Below, in pieces: positions 25,770 through 34,198 of a stretch of DNA of 64,000 bases; the stretch's first letter is position 1; every line of letters starts with the position of its first letter. Source of the DNA: JACKAQ01 sp965227145. Its GTDB lineage: Bacteria; Calditrichota; Calditrichia; RBG-13-44-9; J075. The notes beneath the pieces are model-generated. The model saw nothing but the letters and a program-made list of their open reading frames with translations, was not told the DNA's origin and did not search any database. The translations under genes were made by a program, and so were the position numbers. The stretch is from the NCBI GenBank assembly GCA_965227145.1, contig OZ245730.1, forward strand, positions 4,402,001 through 4,466,000, given 5' to 3'.

Positions 25770-27023
25770 ATGGATCGTAAGATCGAAAAAAAAACCTGGA
25801 CGACAAAACGCATAACCTACCTCGCTCTCGGCAGCTTGTTTCTGCTGTTTCTGATTTACAACATCGGGTTTGGCGATTACGGCTCGCGCCTGAATGTTGA
25901 GAAGGAAAAACTGAGCATCAGCACGGTGTATCGCGGCGATTTTCAGGAATTTATTGTGGTAACCGGTACGGTTATGCCCATCAAAACAGTGTATCTGGAC
26001 GCCATCGAAGGCGGGCAGGTGGATACAATTTATTGCGAAGCCGGCACGCTTCTCAAAGCCGGTGACCCGATTTTGCGGCTGGAAAACACCAGCTTGCTCA
26101 TCCAAATTTCCAATCAGGATGCGCAGGTGGTGGAACAGCGCAACCTGCTCACCAACACTCGCTTCAATCTCGACCAAAACCGCACCCGCGGTCGGGAATT
26201 GCTCATCAATCGCGAGTACGAAATCCGGCGATTGCAGCGCATTTACGAACGCCAGAAAGAATTGCACGAAGCCAACCTCATTTCCAAAGATGATTATTTG
26301 CAGGCAAAAGATGATTTTGAGTTTGAAGTGCGTCGCCAAAAATTGAATCTGGAAGCGTTCAAACGCGATTCCATTTTTCAGGATGTGCAGCTCAAACAGC
26401 TCGAAAGTTCGCTGGACCGGCTGGATGACAATCTGCGCATTGCGCAGAAACGGCTGGAAAATTTGACCATTCGCGCACCGATCGGCGGACAGCTAACCTC
26501 GCTGAACGCGGAAATCGGCGAATCAAAATCGCAAGGTGAGCGCATCGGGCAACTCGATGTTTTGGATGGATTTAAGGTTCGCGTCGCGGTGGATGAACAC
26601 TACATCGCGCGGATCGGCATCGGGCAATCCGGCGCATTTGATTTTGCCGGTGAAACGTATCAGATGACGACTCGTAAAATTTATCCGGAAGTGACCAACG
26701 GTCGCTTTGAGGTAGATATGGAATTTGACGGGGAAGAACCAGAGGGCATCCGGCGCGGACAAACCGCACGCGTCCGGCTGGAATTGGGCGACCTTTCCGA
26801 AGCTGTGATGCTCGATCGCGGTGGTTTTTTCCAGAAAACCGGCGGGAACTGGGTGTATGTTGTCGATCCCTCCGGTGAAGTTGCCACCAAACGGAACATC
26901 CGGCTCGGGCGGCAAAATACCCAGGTTTTTGAGGTGCTCGAAGGGCTGCAACCCGGCGAAAAAGTCATCACCTCTTCATACGATAACTATGGCGATATTG
27001 ATAAACTGGTCATCAAAGACTGA
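25770..27023 (+). CDS. HlyD/MacA-type periplasmic adaptor of an ABC exporter
   Basis: A 417-aa inner-membrane-anchored adaptor. A membrane helix (residues 14-33) is followed by a lipoyl half (VYLDAIEGGQVDTIYCEAG). A long alpha-hairpin follows near 115-225, with heptad-rich RGRELLINREYEIRRLQRIYERQKELHE. The second lipoyl half (IRAPIGGQLTSLNAEIGES) and beta-barrel domains come next. It heads a run with two ABC ATPase genes 21 and 71 bases apart, so it serves an ABC-type rather than RND exporter. The permease is missing from the run. Confidence 0.88.
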   Translation: MDRKIEKKTWTTKRITYLALGSLFLLFLIYNIGFGDYGSRLNVEKEKLSISTVYRGDFQEFIVVTGTVMPIKTVYLDAIEGGQVDTIYCEAGTLLKAGDPILRLENTSLLIQISNQDAQVVEQRNLLTNTRFNLDQNRTRGRELLINREYEIRRLQRIYERQKELHEANLISKDDYLQAKDDFEFEVRRQKLNLEAFKRDSIFQDVQLKQLESSLDRLDDNLRIAQKRLENLTIRAPIGGQLTSLNAEIGESKSQGERIGQLDVLDGFKVRVAVDEHYIARIGIGQSGAFDFAGETYQMTTRKIYPEVTNGRFEVDMEFDGEEPEGIRRGQTARVRLELGDLSEAVMLDRGGFFQKTGGNWVYVVDPSGEVATKRNIRLGRQNTQVFEVLEGLQPGEKVITSSYDNYGDIDKLVIKD

Positions 27024-27044
27024 TAACATTTCAGGAGAAACATC

Positions 27045-27734
27045 ATGATACAAACCGTCAATTTACAGAAACTCTACACCACAGAAGAGGTCGAAACAAC
27101 TGCCTTAAACTCTGTAAATATTGAAATTAAGGATGGCGAATTTGTCGCGATCATGGGACCGTCCGGTTGTGGCAAATCCACACTGCTGAACATTTTGGGA
27201 TTGTTGGATAATCCCAGCAAAGGCGAATATCATTTTCTCGGGAAAGAAGTATCCAAATATACCGAGCGCCAGCGATCGAATATGCGGAAGGAAAATATCG
27301 GTTTTATTTTCCAGAGTTTTAACCTGATCGACGAATTGACGGTGTTCGAAAACGTGGAATTGCCGCTGCTGTATCTTGGCGTGCCCACAGCCGAACGGAA
27401 AGAACGGGTGAACAAAGTGCTGGAACGAATGGAAATTATGCATCGCGTGAACCATTTTCCGCAGCAGCTTTCCGGCGGTCAGCAACAGCGCGTGGCAGTG
27501 GCGCGGGCTGTTGTCGGCGGGCAAAAGCTGATTCTCGCAGACGAACCGACCGGAAACCTCGATTCCGCCCACGGCGACGAAGTGATGAATTTGCTCACCC
27601 AGCTCAACGAGGAAGGCACAACGATTATTATGGTTACCCACTCGCCGGGATATGCGGAATACAGCCACCGCGTCATCCATTTGTTCGACGGACATGTGGT
27701 TACCGAAAATATCAAAGAGCGTTTCCAAATTTAA
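27045..27734 (+). CDS. ABC transporter ATP-binding protein (MacB/LolD type), first of two
   Basis: A 229-aa ATPase. Walker A is GPSGCGKST, the signature is LSGGQQQRVAVARAVV, and Walker B is LILADEPTGNLDS, followed by the switch His in MVTHS. EPTGNLDS and the short length match the MacB/LolD/FtsE class that drives FtsX-like permeases. AGGAGAAACATC precedes the ATG. It lies between the adaptor and a second ATPase. Confidence 0.94.
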   Translation: MIQTVNLQKLYTTEEVETTALNSVNIEIKDGEFVAIMGPSGCGKSTLLNILGLLDNPSKGEYHFLGKEVSKYTERQRSNMRKENIGFIFQSFNLIDELTVFENVELPLLYLGVPTAERKERVNKVLERMEIMHRVNHFPQQLSGGQQQRVAVARAVVGGQKLILADEPTGNLDSAHGDEVMNLLTQLNEEGTTIIMVTHSPGYAEYSHRVIHLFDGHVVTENIKERFQI

Positions 27735-27805
27735 ATGTTTTGGAAATAAAATTTTAGCGGTTCAAATCACCGCACATGTATTGGACAACAATCAATGGAT
27801 TTTCA

Positions 27806-28492
27806 ATGATCGAATTGCGCAACATTTTCAAATATTATTCCAATAATTTTGTGAAAACCTATGTCCTGCAGGATATCGATTTGTCAATTAACGCGGGTGA
27901 ATTTGTGACGATCATGGGACCGTCCGGTTCCGGCAAATCGACGTTATTGCATATTTTAGGCATGCTGGATTCTCCCAACGGCGGCGATTACGATTTTCTG
28001 GGCGAGCCGGTGCACAAGCTCAGCGAACGCCAGCGCTCGGAACTGCACAAAAATCATATCGGGTTTGTGTTTCAGGCGTATCACCTCATCGATGAGCTGA
28101 CCGTTTACGAAAACATCGAAACGCCGCTGCTCTACAAAAAAGTAAAATCCGGCGAACGCAAAGCCATGGTTTGCGATATTCTCGATCGCTTCAACATCGT
28201 TGGCAAAAAGGATTTGTTCCCCAACCAGCTTTCCGGCGGACAGCAACAGTTGGTCGGCATTGCGCGGGCGCTGATTTCCAGCCCCAAATTATTGCTGGCG
28301 GACGAACCTACCGGCAATCTCAATTCAGCTCAGGGTGAAGAAATTATGGATGTTTTCAAAAAATTGCACAGCGACGGTACCACCATCGTGCAAGTCACCC
28401 ATTCGGAAAAGAATGCCCAATACGGTCAACGAATTATTCACCTGCTCGATGGCAGAACCAATAAAGAAGAATTGCTCGTTAACGCAGGTTAA
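27806..28492 (+). CDS. ABC transporter ATP-binding protein (MacB/LolD type), second of two
   Basis: An ATPase of about 228 aa from the ATG at 27806, where the family consensus MIELRNIFKYY begins. An in-frame ATG at 27776 would add ten residues; neither has a good ribosome-binding site. Walker A is GPSGSGKST, Walker B LLLADEPTGNLNS and the switch His VTHS. The signature reads LSGGQQQLVGIARAL: the Arg-Val-Ala after QQQ in the first ATPase is Leu-Val-Gly here. It may form a heterodimer with the preceding ATPase. No permease follows. Confidence 0.92.
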   Translation: MIELRNIFKYYSNNFVKTYVLQDIDLSINAGEFVTIMGPSGSGKSTLLHILGMLDSPNGGDYDFLGEPVHKLSERQRSELHKNHIGFVFQAYHLIDELTVYENIETPLLYKKVKSGERKAMVCDILDRFNIVGKKDLFPNQLSGGQQQLVGIARALISSPKLLLADEPTGNLNSAQGEEIMDVFKKLHSDGTTIVQVTHSEKNAQYGQRIIHLLDGRTNKEELLVNAG

Positions 28493-28840
28493 CGGGCATT
28501 TTGCCTAACCGTTTTTCTGCAATTGTTACTCCCCTCCGAACATATATTTTTTTATCAATTTGTTGTTTTAAATCAATACAGCAACCCGCCACAACCGTAA
28601 ATTAAAAAACATGCTTATTTTTTCAGGTTTTCTCCCGATGATAAGTTTGTATTAGAAAAATTAATCCAATTAAACCTGATAAATTTGTGAGTCACAAACC
28701 ACTGCCAAAGGACTGGCAGCACCAGTTTTCCGGGGTTTGTGCAATTGGTGCGAATTTTTTGTGAATTTCAAATTTTGAGAATCACTTGATTTTCACACAT
28801 TTTTTCGACAATCTTTATATCTGAACAACGGAGAAATTAT
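28493..28840. other. Intergenic region with a possible structured leader
   Basis: 348 AT-rich bases without a gene. At 28693-28741 a nested structure is possible: CACAAACC (28693-28700) pairs with GGTTTGTG (28734-28741) and encloses the hairpin CTGCCA (28702-28707) / TGGCAG (28714-28719). It lies 100 bases before the UDP-glucuronate decarboxylase start and does not match a riboswitch class I know. Confidence 0.45.
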
Positions 28841-29797
28841 ATGAAGCGAGTTTTGGTTACGGGTGGCGCCGGTTTTATCGGATCGTATTTATGCGAAGAA
28901 TTGCTGAAAGCGGGTCACGACGTTATCTGTCTGGATAACTTTTTTACCGGCAGTAAACGCAATATTATCAACCTGATGGATGATAAAAATTTTGAACTGA
29001 TCCGCCACGATATTACCATGCCGATATTTCTGGAAGTGGATCGGATTTTCCATTTTGCCTGCCCGGCATCACCGGTTCATTACCAATACAATCCGGTGAA
29101 AACCGTAAAAACAAACGTGATGGGTACCATCAACATGTTGGGAATGGCGAAGCGGGTGAAAGCGCGTATTTTGCAAGCGTCAACATCCGAGGTTTACGGC
29201 GATCCGGCGGTGCATCCCCAAAAAGAAAGCTATTGGGGAAATGTCAACCCGATCGGCCCGCGTAGCTGTTACGACGAAGGCAAACGCGTTGCCGAAACGC
29301 TGACAATGGATTACTATCGCCAAAACCGCGTTGACGTTCGTATCATCCGCATTTTCAACACTTACGGACCGCGAATGGCAGTGAACGATGGCCGGGTGGT
29401 GAGTAATTTTATCATTCAGGCGTTGCGAAATCAGGATATTACGGTTTATGGTCAGGGGCAGCAAACCCGTTCGTTCTGTTTCGTAACCGATTTGGTGAAT
29501 GGCGCGCTGAAAATGATGGAGCAAAATAATTTTATCGGACCGGTGAATTTGGGCAATCCGGATGAATTTACAATTATGGAATTGGCAGAACAGGTTATCA
29601 AACTGACCAACTCACGCTCAAAAATCATTAATTTGCCGCTGCCGCAGGATGATCCCACCCAACGCAAACCGGATATTTCGCTGGCAAAAGAAAAGCTGAA
29701 TTGGCAACCGACGGTTAAATTGGAACAGGGTTTGGTTAAAACCATCGAATATTTTGACGAAGTTCTGACAGAATCCGCTAAAGAAGCATTGGTTTAA
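28841..29797 (+). CDS. UDP-glucuronate decarboxylase (UDP-xylose synthase)
   Basis: A 318-aa extended short-chain dehydrogenase that converts UDP-glucuronate to UDP-xylose using bound NAD+. The NAD motif GGAGFIGSYLCEELL is at the N-terminus. The catalytic region shows ASTSEVYGDP (Thr/Ser and Glu) and the YDEGKR Tyr-Lys pair, which is characteristic of UXS rather than of GalE or RmlB (YxxxK with other residues). HFACPASPVHYQ and RIFNTYGPRM support this. AACGGAGAAATTAT precedes the ATG. It probably feeds surface glycans. The next gene, 6 bases on, is an RmlC-like cupin. Confidence 0.93.
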   Translation: MKRVLVTGGAGFIGSYLCEELLKAGHDVICLDNFFTGSKRNIINLMDDKNFELIRHDITMPIFLEVDRIFHFACPASPVHYQYNPVKTVKTNVMGTINMLGMAKRVKARILQASTSEVYGDPAVHPQKESYWGNVNPIGPRSCYDEGKRVAETLTMDYYRQNRVDVRIIRIFNTYGPRMAVNDGRVVSNFIIQALRNQDITVYGQGQQTRSFCFVTDLVNGALKMMEQNNFIGPVNLGNPDEFTIMELAEQVIKLTNSRSKIINLPLPQDDPTQRKPDISLAKEKLNWQPTVKLEQGLVKTIEYFDEVLTESAKEALV

Positions 29798-29803
29798 ACG
29801 TTT

Positions 29804-30217
29804 ATGATTGATGGTATTCAACAACAATTGATTGAAATAAATTACAATGCCCGGGGTAGAGAAATCGTACTCGCTCCGGGCTTTTCTTTTGCAGCAGATG
29901 CGCCTTCCCGGATGGAAATTCTGCGTGAAAACGTTATCCGGCAATGGCTGGTGCATCCCTCGGATTGTTGCGTTGCCTGCATTCGTGGCGATATCCGCTT
30001 TGCGTTATTCGACGCCCGGCGCGATTCCGCAACATTTGGCGAAATTAACGAATTGTTTTTGGGTGAACATCAGCCGCAATGGCTGGTGATTCCCGCCGGC
30101 GTTTATTTCGGGTATCAAAATGTGGGCAGTGGTGAAGCCTGGCTGGTATGTGCTAAAAAAGGAAAATCCGGCGAGGTGCTCCCGCCGGACTGCAATTTCA
30201 TTCCATTTGAGTGGTAA
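29804..30217 (+). CDS. RmlC-like cupin (dTDP-sugar 3,5-epimerase-related)
   Basis: A 137-aa cupin-fold protein. GDIRFALFDARRDSATFGEINELFLGEHQPQWLVIPAGVYFGYQNVGSGEAWLV follows the layout of dTDP-4-dehydrorhamnose 3,5-epimerase (V.D.R..SPTFG ... IP.G.AHGF). It is shorter than the usual 180 aa, and the catalytic His and Tyr are not clearly kept. It may therefore be a sugar-nucleotide epimerase/isomerase variant or a non-catalytic cupin. It starts 6 bases after the decarboxylase stop, so it is co-transcribed and likely acts in the same nucleotide-sugar pathway. Confidence 0.75.
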   Translation: MIDGIQQQLIEINYNARGREIVLAPGFSFAADAPSRMEILRENVIRQWLVHPSDCCVACIRGDIRFALFDARRDSATFGEINELFLGEHQPQWLVIPAGVYFGYQNVGSGEAWLVCAKKGKSGEVLPPDCNFIPFEW

Positions 30218-30229
30218 AAAAAACTGGTG

Positions 30230-31096
30230 TTACATTTCCTGAGAAATTGATTTTTGGAGTTCCTCGAACAACGCTTCGTTTTCCAGCAAATTCATTTCCG
30301 GAAAATCTTCGCGCATCCGGAACCAGGTTGAATTTTCCACAAAATATTCATTGATTTGGCTGCGGCTTAATTCTGCCATCATGTGAGTTGAAATTTTTTC
30401 CGCATAATAAATAATGTTTACCAGATCTTGCATATCCGTTGCTGAATACGGGTCGTGGTGGTAACGCACCGGCAGAACAATTTCTTTGGGAATGTTCCAG
30501 CGAACCAGTAAAACAGCGCCGAGTTCCGCATGGGTTATCCCGAAAAATTTTTCTTCCATATCCAAACCTTCATCCTTTTGCCAGACAAATCCTGCCATCA
30601 GTTCTTCCCATTCATCCGGGAAAAACTGCGCCATGCACAACTTGCCGACATCGTGAAGCAAACCGGCAACGTATGCATCGGATGATTGGTTCGGCAAAAA
30701 TTTTTCTGCCAACGCAAATGCAACATTTGCAGTGGTTTGGCTATGCTGCCAAACCAGATTGATATCAAATTTGGCATTTTTGAAAACCGATTTGAAAACG
30801 GCATAAAATCCCCGGTTTGCCACAATCCGGTAGGCTTCCCGAAGCCCGAGCATCGATAGCGCCATGCGTAAATTGCTCACCCGGTTTTTGAGTCCGTAAT
30901 ATGGGGAGTTCACCACTTTCAGCACTTCGGCAGTCAATCCGGGATCTTTCCCGATGGTCTGTTCGTACTGTTTCATCGATGTGTTGGGATCTTTCCACAA
31001 ATCGATAACTTCCTGAACGATGCGCGGGCTGGCCGGCAACCGTTTTATTGAAAATAGCTTCTTTTTTGCATCCACGCTATTCAGCGACTGGGACAT
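30230..31096 (-). CDS. HDOD-domain signalling protein
   Basis: A 288-aa protein made almost entirely of an HDOD domain, an HD-like helical fold without nuclease activity. Readable family features are KRLPASPRIVQEVIDL, IGKDPGLTAEVLKVVNSPYYGL, LGLREAYRIV and AYVAGLLHDVGKL...HAELGAVLLVRWNIP. HDOD proteins act as adaptors in signalling and motility control, and this one has no output domain. AGGGGAAAAACAG precedes the ATG. It converges with the cupin gene, and the stops are 12 bases apart. Confidence 0.9.
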   Translation of the reverse strand: MSQSLNSVDAKKKLFSIKRLPASPRIVQEVIDLWKDPNTSMKQYEQTIGKDPGLTAEVLKVVNSPYYGLKNRVSNLRMALSMLGLREAYRIVANRGFYAVFKSVFKNAKFDINLVWQHSQTTANVAFALAEKFLPNQSSDAYVAGLLHDVGKLCMAQFFPDEWEELMAGFVWQKDEGLDMEEKFFGITHAELGAVLLVRWNIPKEIVLPVRYHHDPYSATDMQDLVNIIYYAEKISTHMMAELSRSQINEYFVENSTWFRMREDFPEMNLLENEALFEELQKSISQEM

Positions 31097-31194
31097 CTGT
31101 TTTTCCCCTCAACATATCATTAAAAAAACTTACTTTTCACCATTCATCATCGGCGAAAGCTGCGAAAGAATTAGTGACTTTAGACTGCCGACAC

Positions 31195-31241
31195 AAAAAA
31201 AACAGCCAGATTAAACGGTAAATTTTCCGTTAATCTGGCTG
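31195..31241 (-). terminator. Rho-independent terminator of the KamA-family gene
   Basis: CAGCCAGATTA...TAATCTGGCTG arms at 31203-31241 form a stem of about 15 bp with one bulge. On the minus strand it is followed by eight T (31202-31195). Confidence 0.92.
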
Positions 31242-31288
31242 AATTTTGTGAACAGATGAAATTTATCAAGTTACCGGGAGGGAAAAAC

Positions 31289-32695
31289 TCAACCGGTAAT
31301 CAGGTATTCAGGATATCCGGATTTCTCAACTACTTTTCCGGTTTCTTTAGTTTGGCTGCGGACACGGTTAATCTGCGCCAGTTCCCGTTCAAAAAAGAAA
31401 GCGCTTTTTCCGAATGCGGGTTGCAGGTCATTGAGCCAAATGGCGTTTTCGTCATACTTCGCGAAAAACGGTCGGTTTACCCAATTCGGATTTTTACCCT
31501 GGATCATACTGAGTGCAATCACACGTTCCCCTTTGATTTCCTCAACGCCCAGCACCTGCACTTTGCCGGGATTGCAGGACATGCTCGGTCCGCGAACGGT
31601 TCTGGCAATACCACTCACGCTTTGGTAGGCTTCCTTAAATATGCGATGCGCCCGCACCAGCGGAACGCCAAAATAATGTTGCGCGCCGGTATCCCGCACC
31701 ACAAACATATAATATGGAATGCAGCCCAAACGAACCTGTTCGCGCCACATTTTTACCCACGCTTTGGGTGTATCGTTAATATGCCGGAGCAATGGCGACT
31801 GGGTGCGAATGTGGGCGCCGGTATCCAAAATTCGGCGTATCGCCTGCTGAACAGCGGGCGTGTGCAATTCTCGCGGATGGCAAAAATGCCCCATAAATGC
31901 AAGGTGTTTGCCGGCTTTGTGAACCCGTTCGAACACGCGCAGCACATCATCCGCACCTTTGTCTGTGGTAAATTTGTATGGCCAATAGCTCAGCGATTTG
32001 CTGCCGATACGAATATTTTGCAAGTTCGGCAAATTGGCATCCAGCAGCGCATCGATATATCCGGCAATAATTTTGGGGCTCATGACCATCGGGTCGCCGC
32101 CGGTGAAAATGATATCCGTAACCTGCGGATTGCGACGCAAATATTCGATCACCAGTTCAGTTTCCTTCATCGCGAATTTCCATTCATCGATGCCCACAAA
32201 CTGTGGCCAACGGAAACAAAACGTGCAATATGCGTGGCAGGTTTGCCCCTGTTTCGGGAAAAACAGCATGGTTTCCTGATATTTATGCTGAATTCCGGTG
32301 AGTTTTTGCCCATCCAGTTGCGGCACGTTAAAATCCATTTGTCCGGCAGGGTGCGGATTGAGCTGAATACGGATGCGATTGGCAATCTCATTTAGTGTGT
32401 GCTTATCTGCATTCTTGCGAAGCGCATCGGCCATTTCATTAAAATGATGCGGTTCCAACATTCCTTTTTGGGGGAAAGTAAGCACGAACATGGGATCGTT
32501 GGGAACATTGTCCCATTCAATCAGCTCGTCTACAACGTACTGGTTGGTCTTAAACGGGAAGACATGTCCAACAACCTCGATATCAAAAATATCGGATTCA
32601 GACAGGCGTTGAAGCTGGGGAATCTGGCGAAAGTTATGTAGCGAGTACGCTTTATAACTTTTCTTCTCGCTCAGGTTAGTTGTCAACGGTTTCAT
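31289..32695 (-). CDS. KamA-family radical SAM protein (lysine 2,3-aminomutase-like)
   Basis: A 468-aa radical S-adenosylmethionine enzyme. Cys153, Cys157 and Cys160 (TCHAYCTFCFRW) form the CX3CX2C motif for the 4Fe-4S cluster. DIIFTGGDPMVMS is the conserved GGDP SAM-binding strand, and IRTQSPLLRHINDTPKAW matches aminomutases. The PLP-lysine motif PGGGGK of lysine 2,3-aminomutase is not present. SCNPGKVQV at the same relative place may keep the Lys. So amino-acid mutase activity is possible but not assured. I chose the ATG at 32695 because GGAGG lies 6 bases upstream. Confidence 0.87.
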   Translation of the reverse strand: MKPLTTNLSEKKSYKAYSLHNFRQIPQLQRLSESDIFDIEVVGHVFPFKTNQYVVDELIEWDNVPNDPMFVLTFPQKGMLEPHHFNEMADALRKNADKHTLNEIANRIRIQLNPHPAGQMDFNVPQLDGQKLTGIQHKYQETMLFFPKQGQTCHAYCTFCFRWPQFVGIDEWKFAMKETELVIEYLRRNPQVTDIIFTGGDPMVMSPKIIAGYIDALLDANLPNLQNIRIGSKSLSYWPYKFTTDKGADDVLRVFERVHKAGKHLAFMGHFCHPRELHTPAVQQAIRRILDTGAHIRTQSPLLRHINDTPKAWVKMWREQVRLGCIPYYMFVVRDTGAQHYFGVPLVRAHRIFKEAYQSVSGIARTVRGPSMSCNPGKVQVLGVEEIKGERVIALSMIQGKNPNWVNRPFFAKYDENAIWLNDLQPAFGKSAFFFERELAQINRVRSQTKETGKVVEKSGYPEYLITG

Positions 32696-33105
32696 TGGCA
32701 ACCTCCTTTTTAGTTAACGGTTAATGTTTGCAAATCCTCCTTATGAGTTGGTTAAACCCTGAATATATCGGGCAAAAAAACATCAAAAATTTGTAGTTTG
32801 CGGAGCTATCCGGCTTCAGTATGGTTTTCAGAAGTAGCTTCGTCGTCAGCGACCAGACCACAAATTTGGAGAAGTCTAAGCCAAGAAAATTTCGCAGGTA
32901 TTTTCAGTTGGCAGTTTTTCAATATAAAATTGATCCGCGATAATGCAAGTATTTTCCCTTTTTTATACGCCGTTGCCCGGAAAAACGATTCAAATGTTAT
33001 GCGTTTACGCGAACAAACAATTTGTTTGCCGGTTTGATTTGCATGGAAACTTTCTTAAATTTTGCGGCACAATCGCAAAAACCTGTTTGGAGAAAATCAA
33101 CAATA
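32696..33105. other. Divergent intergenic region, no gene seen
   Basis: About 410 bases between the KamA-family gene and the fumarylacetoacetase operon. Promoters for both should be here. I found no conserved RNA structure or credible ORF. Confidence 0.45.
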
Positions 33106-34101
33106 ATGCATAAAATTATTCAGCAATTGATGTCCGGCGCTATCGATTTTGCCGGTCTTTTCCCACCGGCGGAATTGGGGATGGATGCGGCAATCACCCA
33201 ATACGCCAACTACCGCACCCTCGACGACGCCTGGATGCTCGGTCGTTTCATTTGCCCGGCCAGCCGGCTGCGCGAACTGGATGCATACAAAAATTCCCTT
33301 TTTGAAACCGAAGACCCGTTCCGTTTCTCCGTGTTGGGCAGCGGCGGAAAAGATGCCAGACAATTTGCCGCACGGCTGGCAAAAGATGTTGCGGATATCA
33401 ACACATTTCTGGCATTTCACGAAAACCGCGTGGCTGTGGAAGTTTACGAAACGCGATTGCCGGATGCGCTCATCGCCAATCCGGATGTGGCATCATTGCA
33501 ATCGCTGATCGAAGAAAACGCGCTGGCGTTGGCAAAAATCAGCCATTCCGCCGTCATTCCGTTTTACGAAATCACCCTCACATCCAATTGGCGGGAAGCG
33601 TTGAGCACCACAATTCGCGCAATCACGGCATTTAATTTATCCCTGAAAGATTCGGATGGCGATGCGCCGACAGCCCAACGCGCCGGATTCAAAATTCGCT
33701 GCGGTGGGGCGGAGCCGCAGATGTATCCGGACGCCGAGCAGATCGCCACGGTGATCAACACATGTTTGCGATTTAACGTTCCGTTGAAAGCAACCGCGGG
33801 ATTGCACCACCCGGTTCGCCATTTCAACGCTGCGGCCGGTGTAAAAATGCACGGATTTTTGAACGTGATCGGCGCAATGGTTTTGGCAGATGTCCACGGT
33901 TTGGACACCGGCGAAATTGAGGAAATCATCGCTGACGAAGATGCCGGGAATTTCATTTTTACCCGCCGGGCGTTTGCCTGGCAAGGCATGCGCGCCTCCG
34001 AAAACGATATCCGCAAAAATCGCGAAAATGGCTTCACCTCCTTTGGCAGTTGCAGTTTTGACGAACCGCGCGAGGATTTGGCGGCGCTGAATTTGTTGTA
34101 A
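33106..34101 (+). CDS. Uncharacterised protein linked to fumarylacetoacetase
   Basis: A 331-aa soluble protein that I do not recognise. It starts MHKIIQQLMSGAIDFAGLFPPAEL. The middle alternates predicted strands and helices. A striking stretch GFKIRCGGAEPQMYPDAEQIATVINTCLRFNVPLKATAGLHHPVRH suggests a barrel-type active site with Lys, Arg, His and Asp. An in-frame ATG at 33022 exists, but GGAGA at 33089-33093 and the conserved look of the sequence favour 33106. It ends 97 bases before fumarylacetoacetase and likely shares its transcript, so a role in aromatic amino-acid breakdown is plausible but inferred only from position. Confidence 0.7.
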   Translation: MHKIIQQLMSGAIDFAGLFPPAELGMDAAITQYANYRTLDDAWMLGRFICPASRLRELDAYKNSLFETEDPFRFSVLGSGGKDARQFAARLAKDVADINTFLAFHENRVAVEVYETRLPDALIANPDVASLQSLIEENALALAKISHSAVIPFYEITLTSNWREALSTTIRAITAFNLSLKDSDGDAPTAQRAGFKIRCGGAEPQMYPDAEQIATVINTCLRFNVPLKATAGLHHPVRHFNAAAGVKMHGFLNVIGAMVLADVHGLDTGEIEEIIADEDAGNFIFTRRAFAWQGMRASENDIRKNRENGFTSFGSCSFDEPREDLAALNLL

Positions 34102-34198
34102 TCTGTGCGGGGCGGAACGGAACAGTCTCGACCGTTCCCTGCATTTTGGGACATTCCGGAAAAAAATCATCACCAAAAACCAAAACAGATATTTGATT

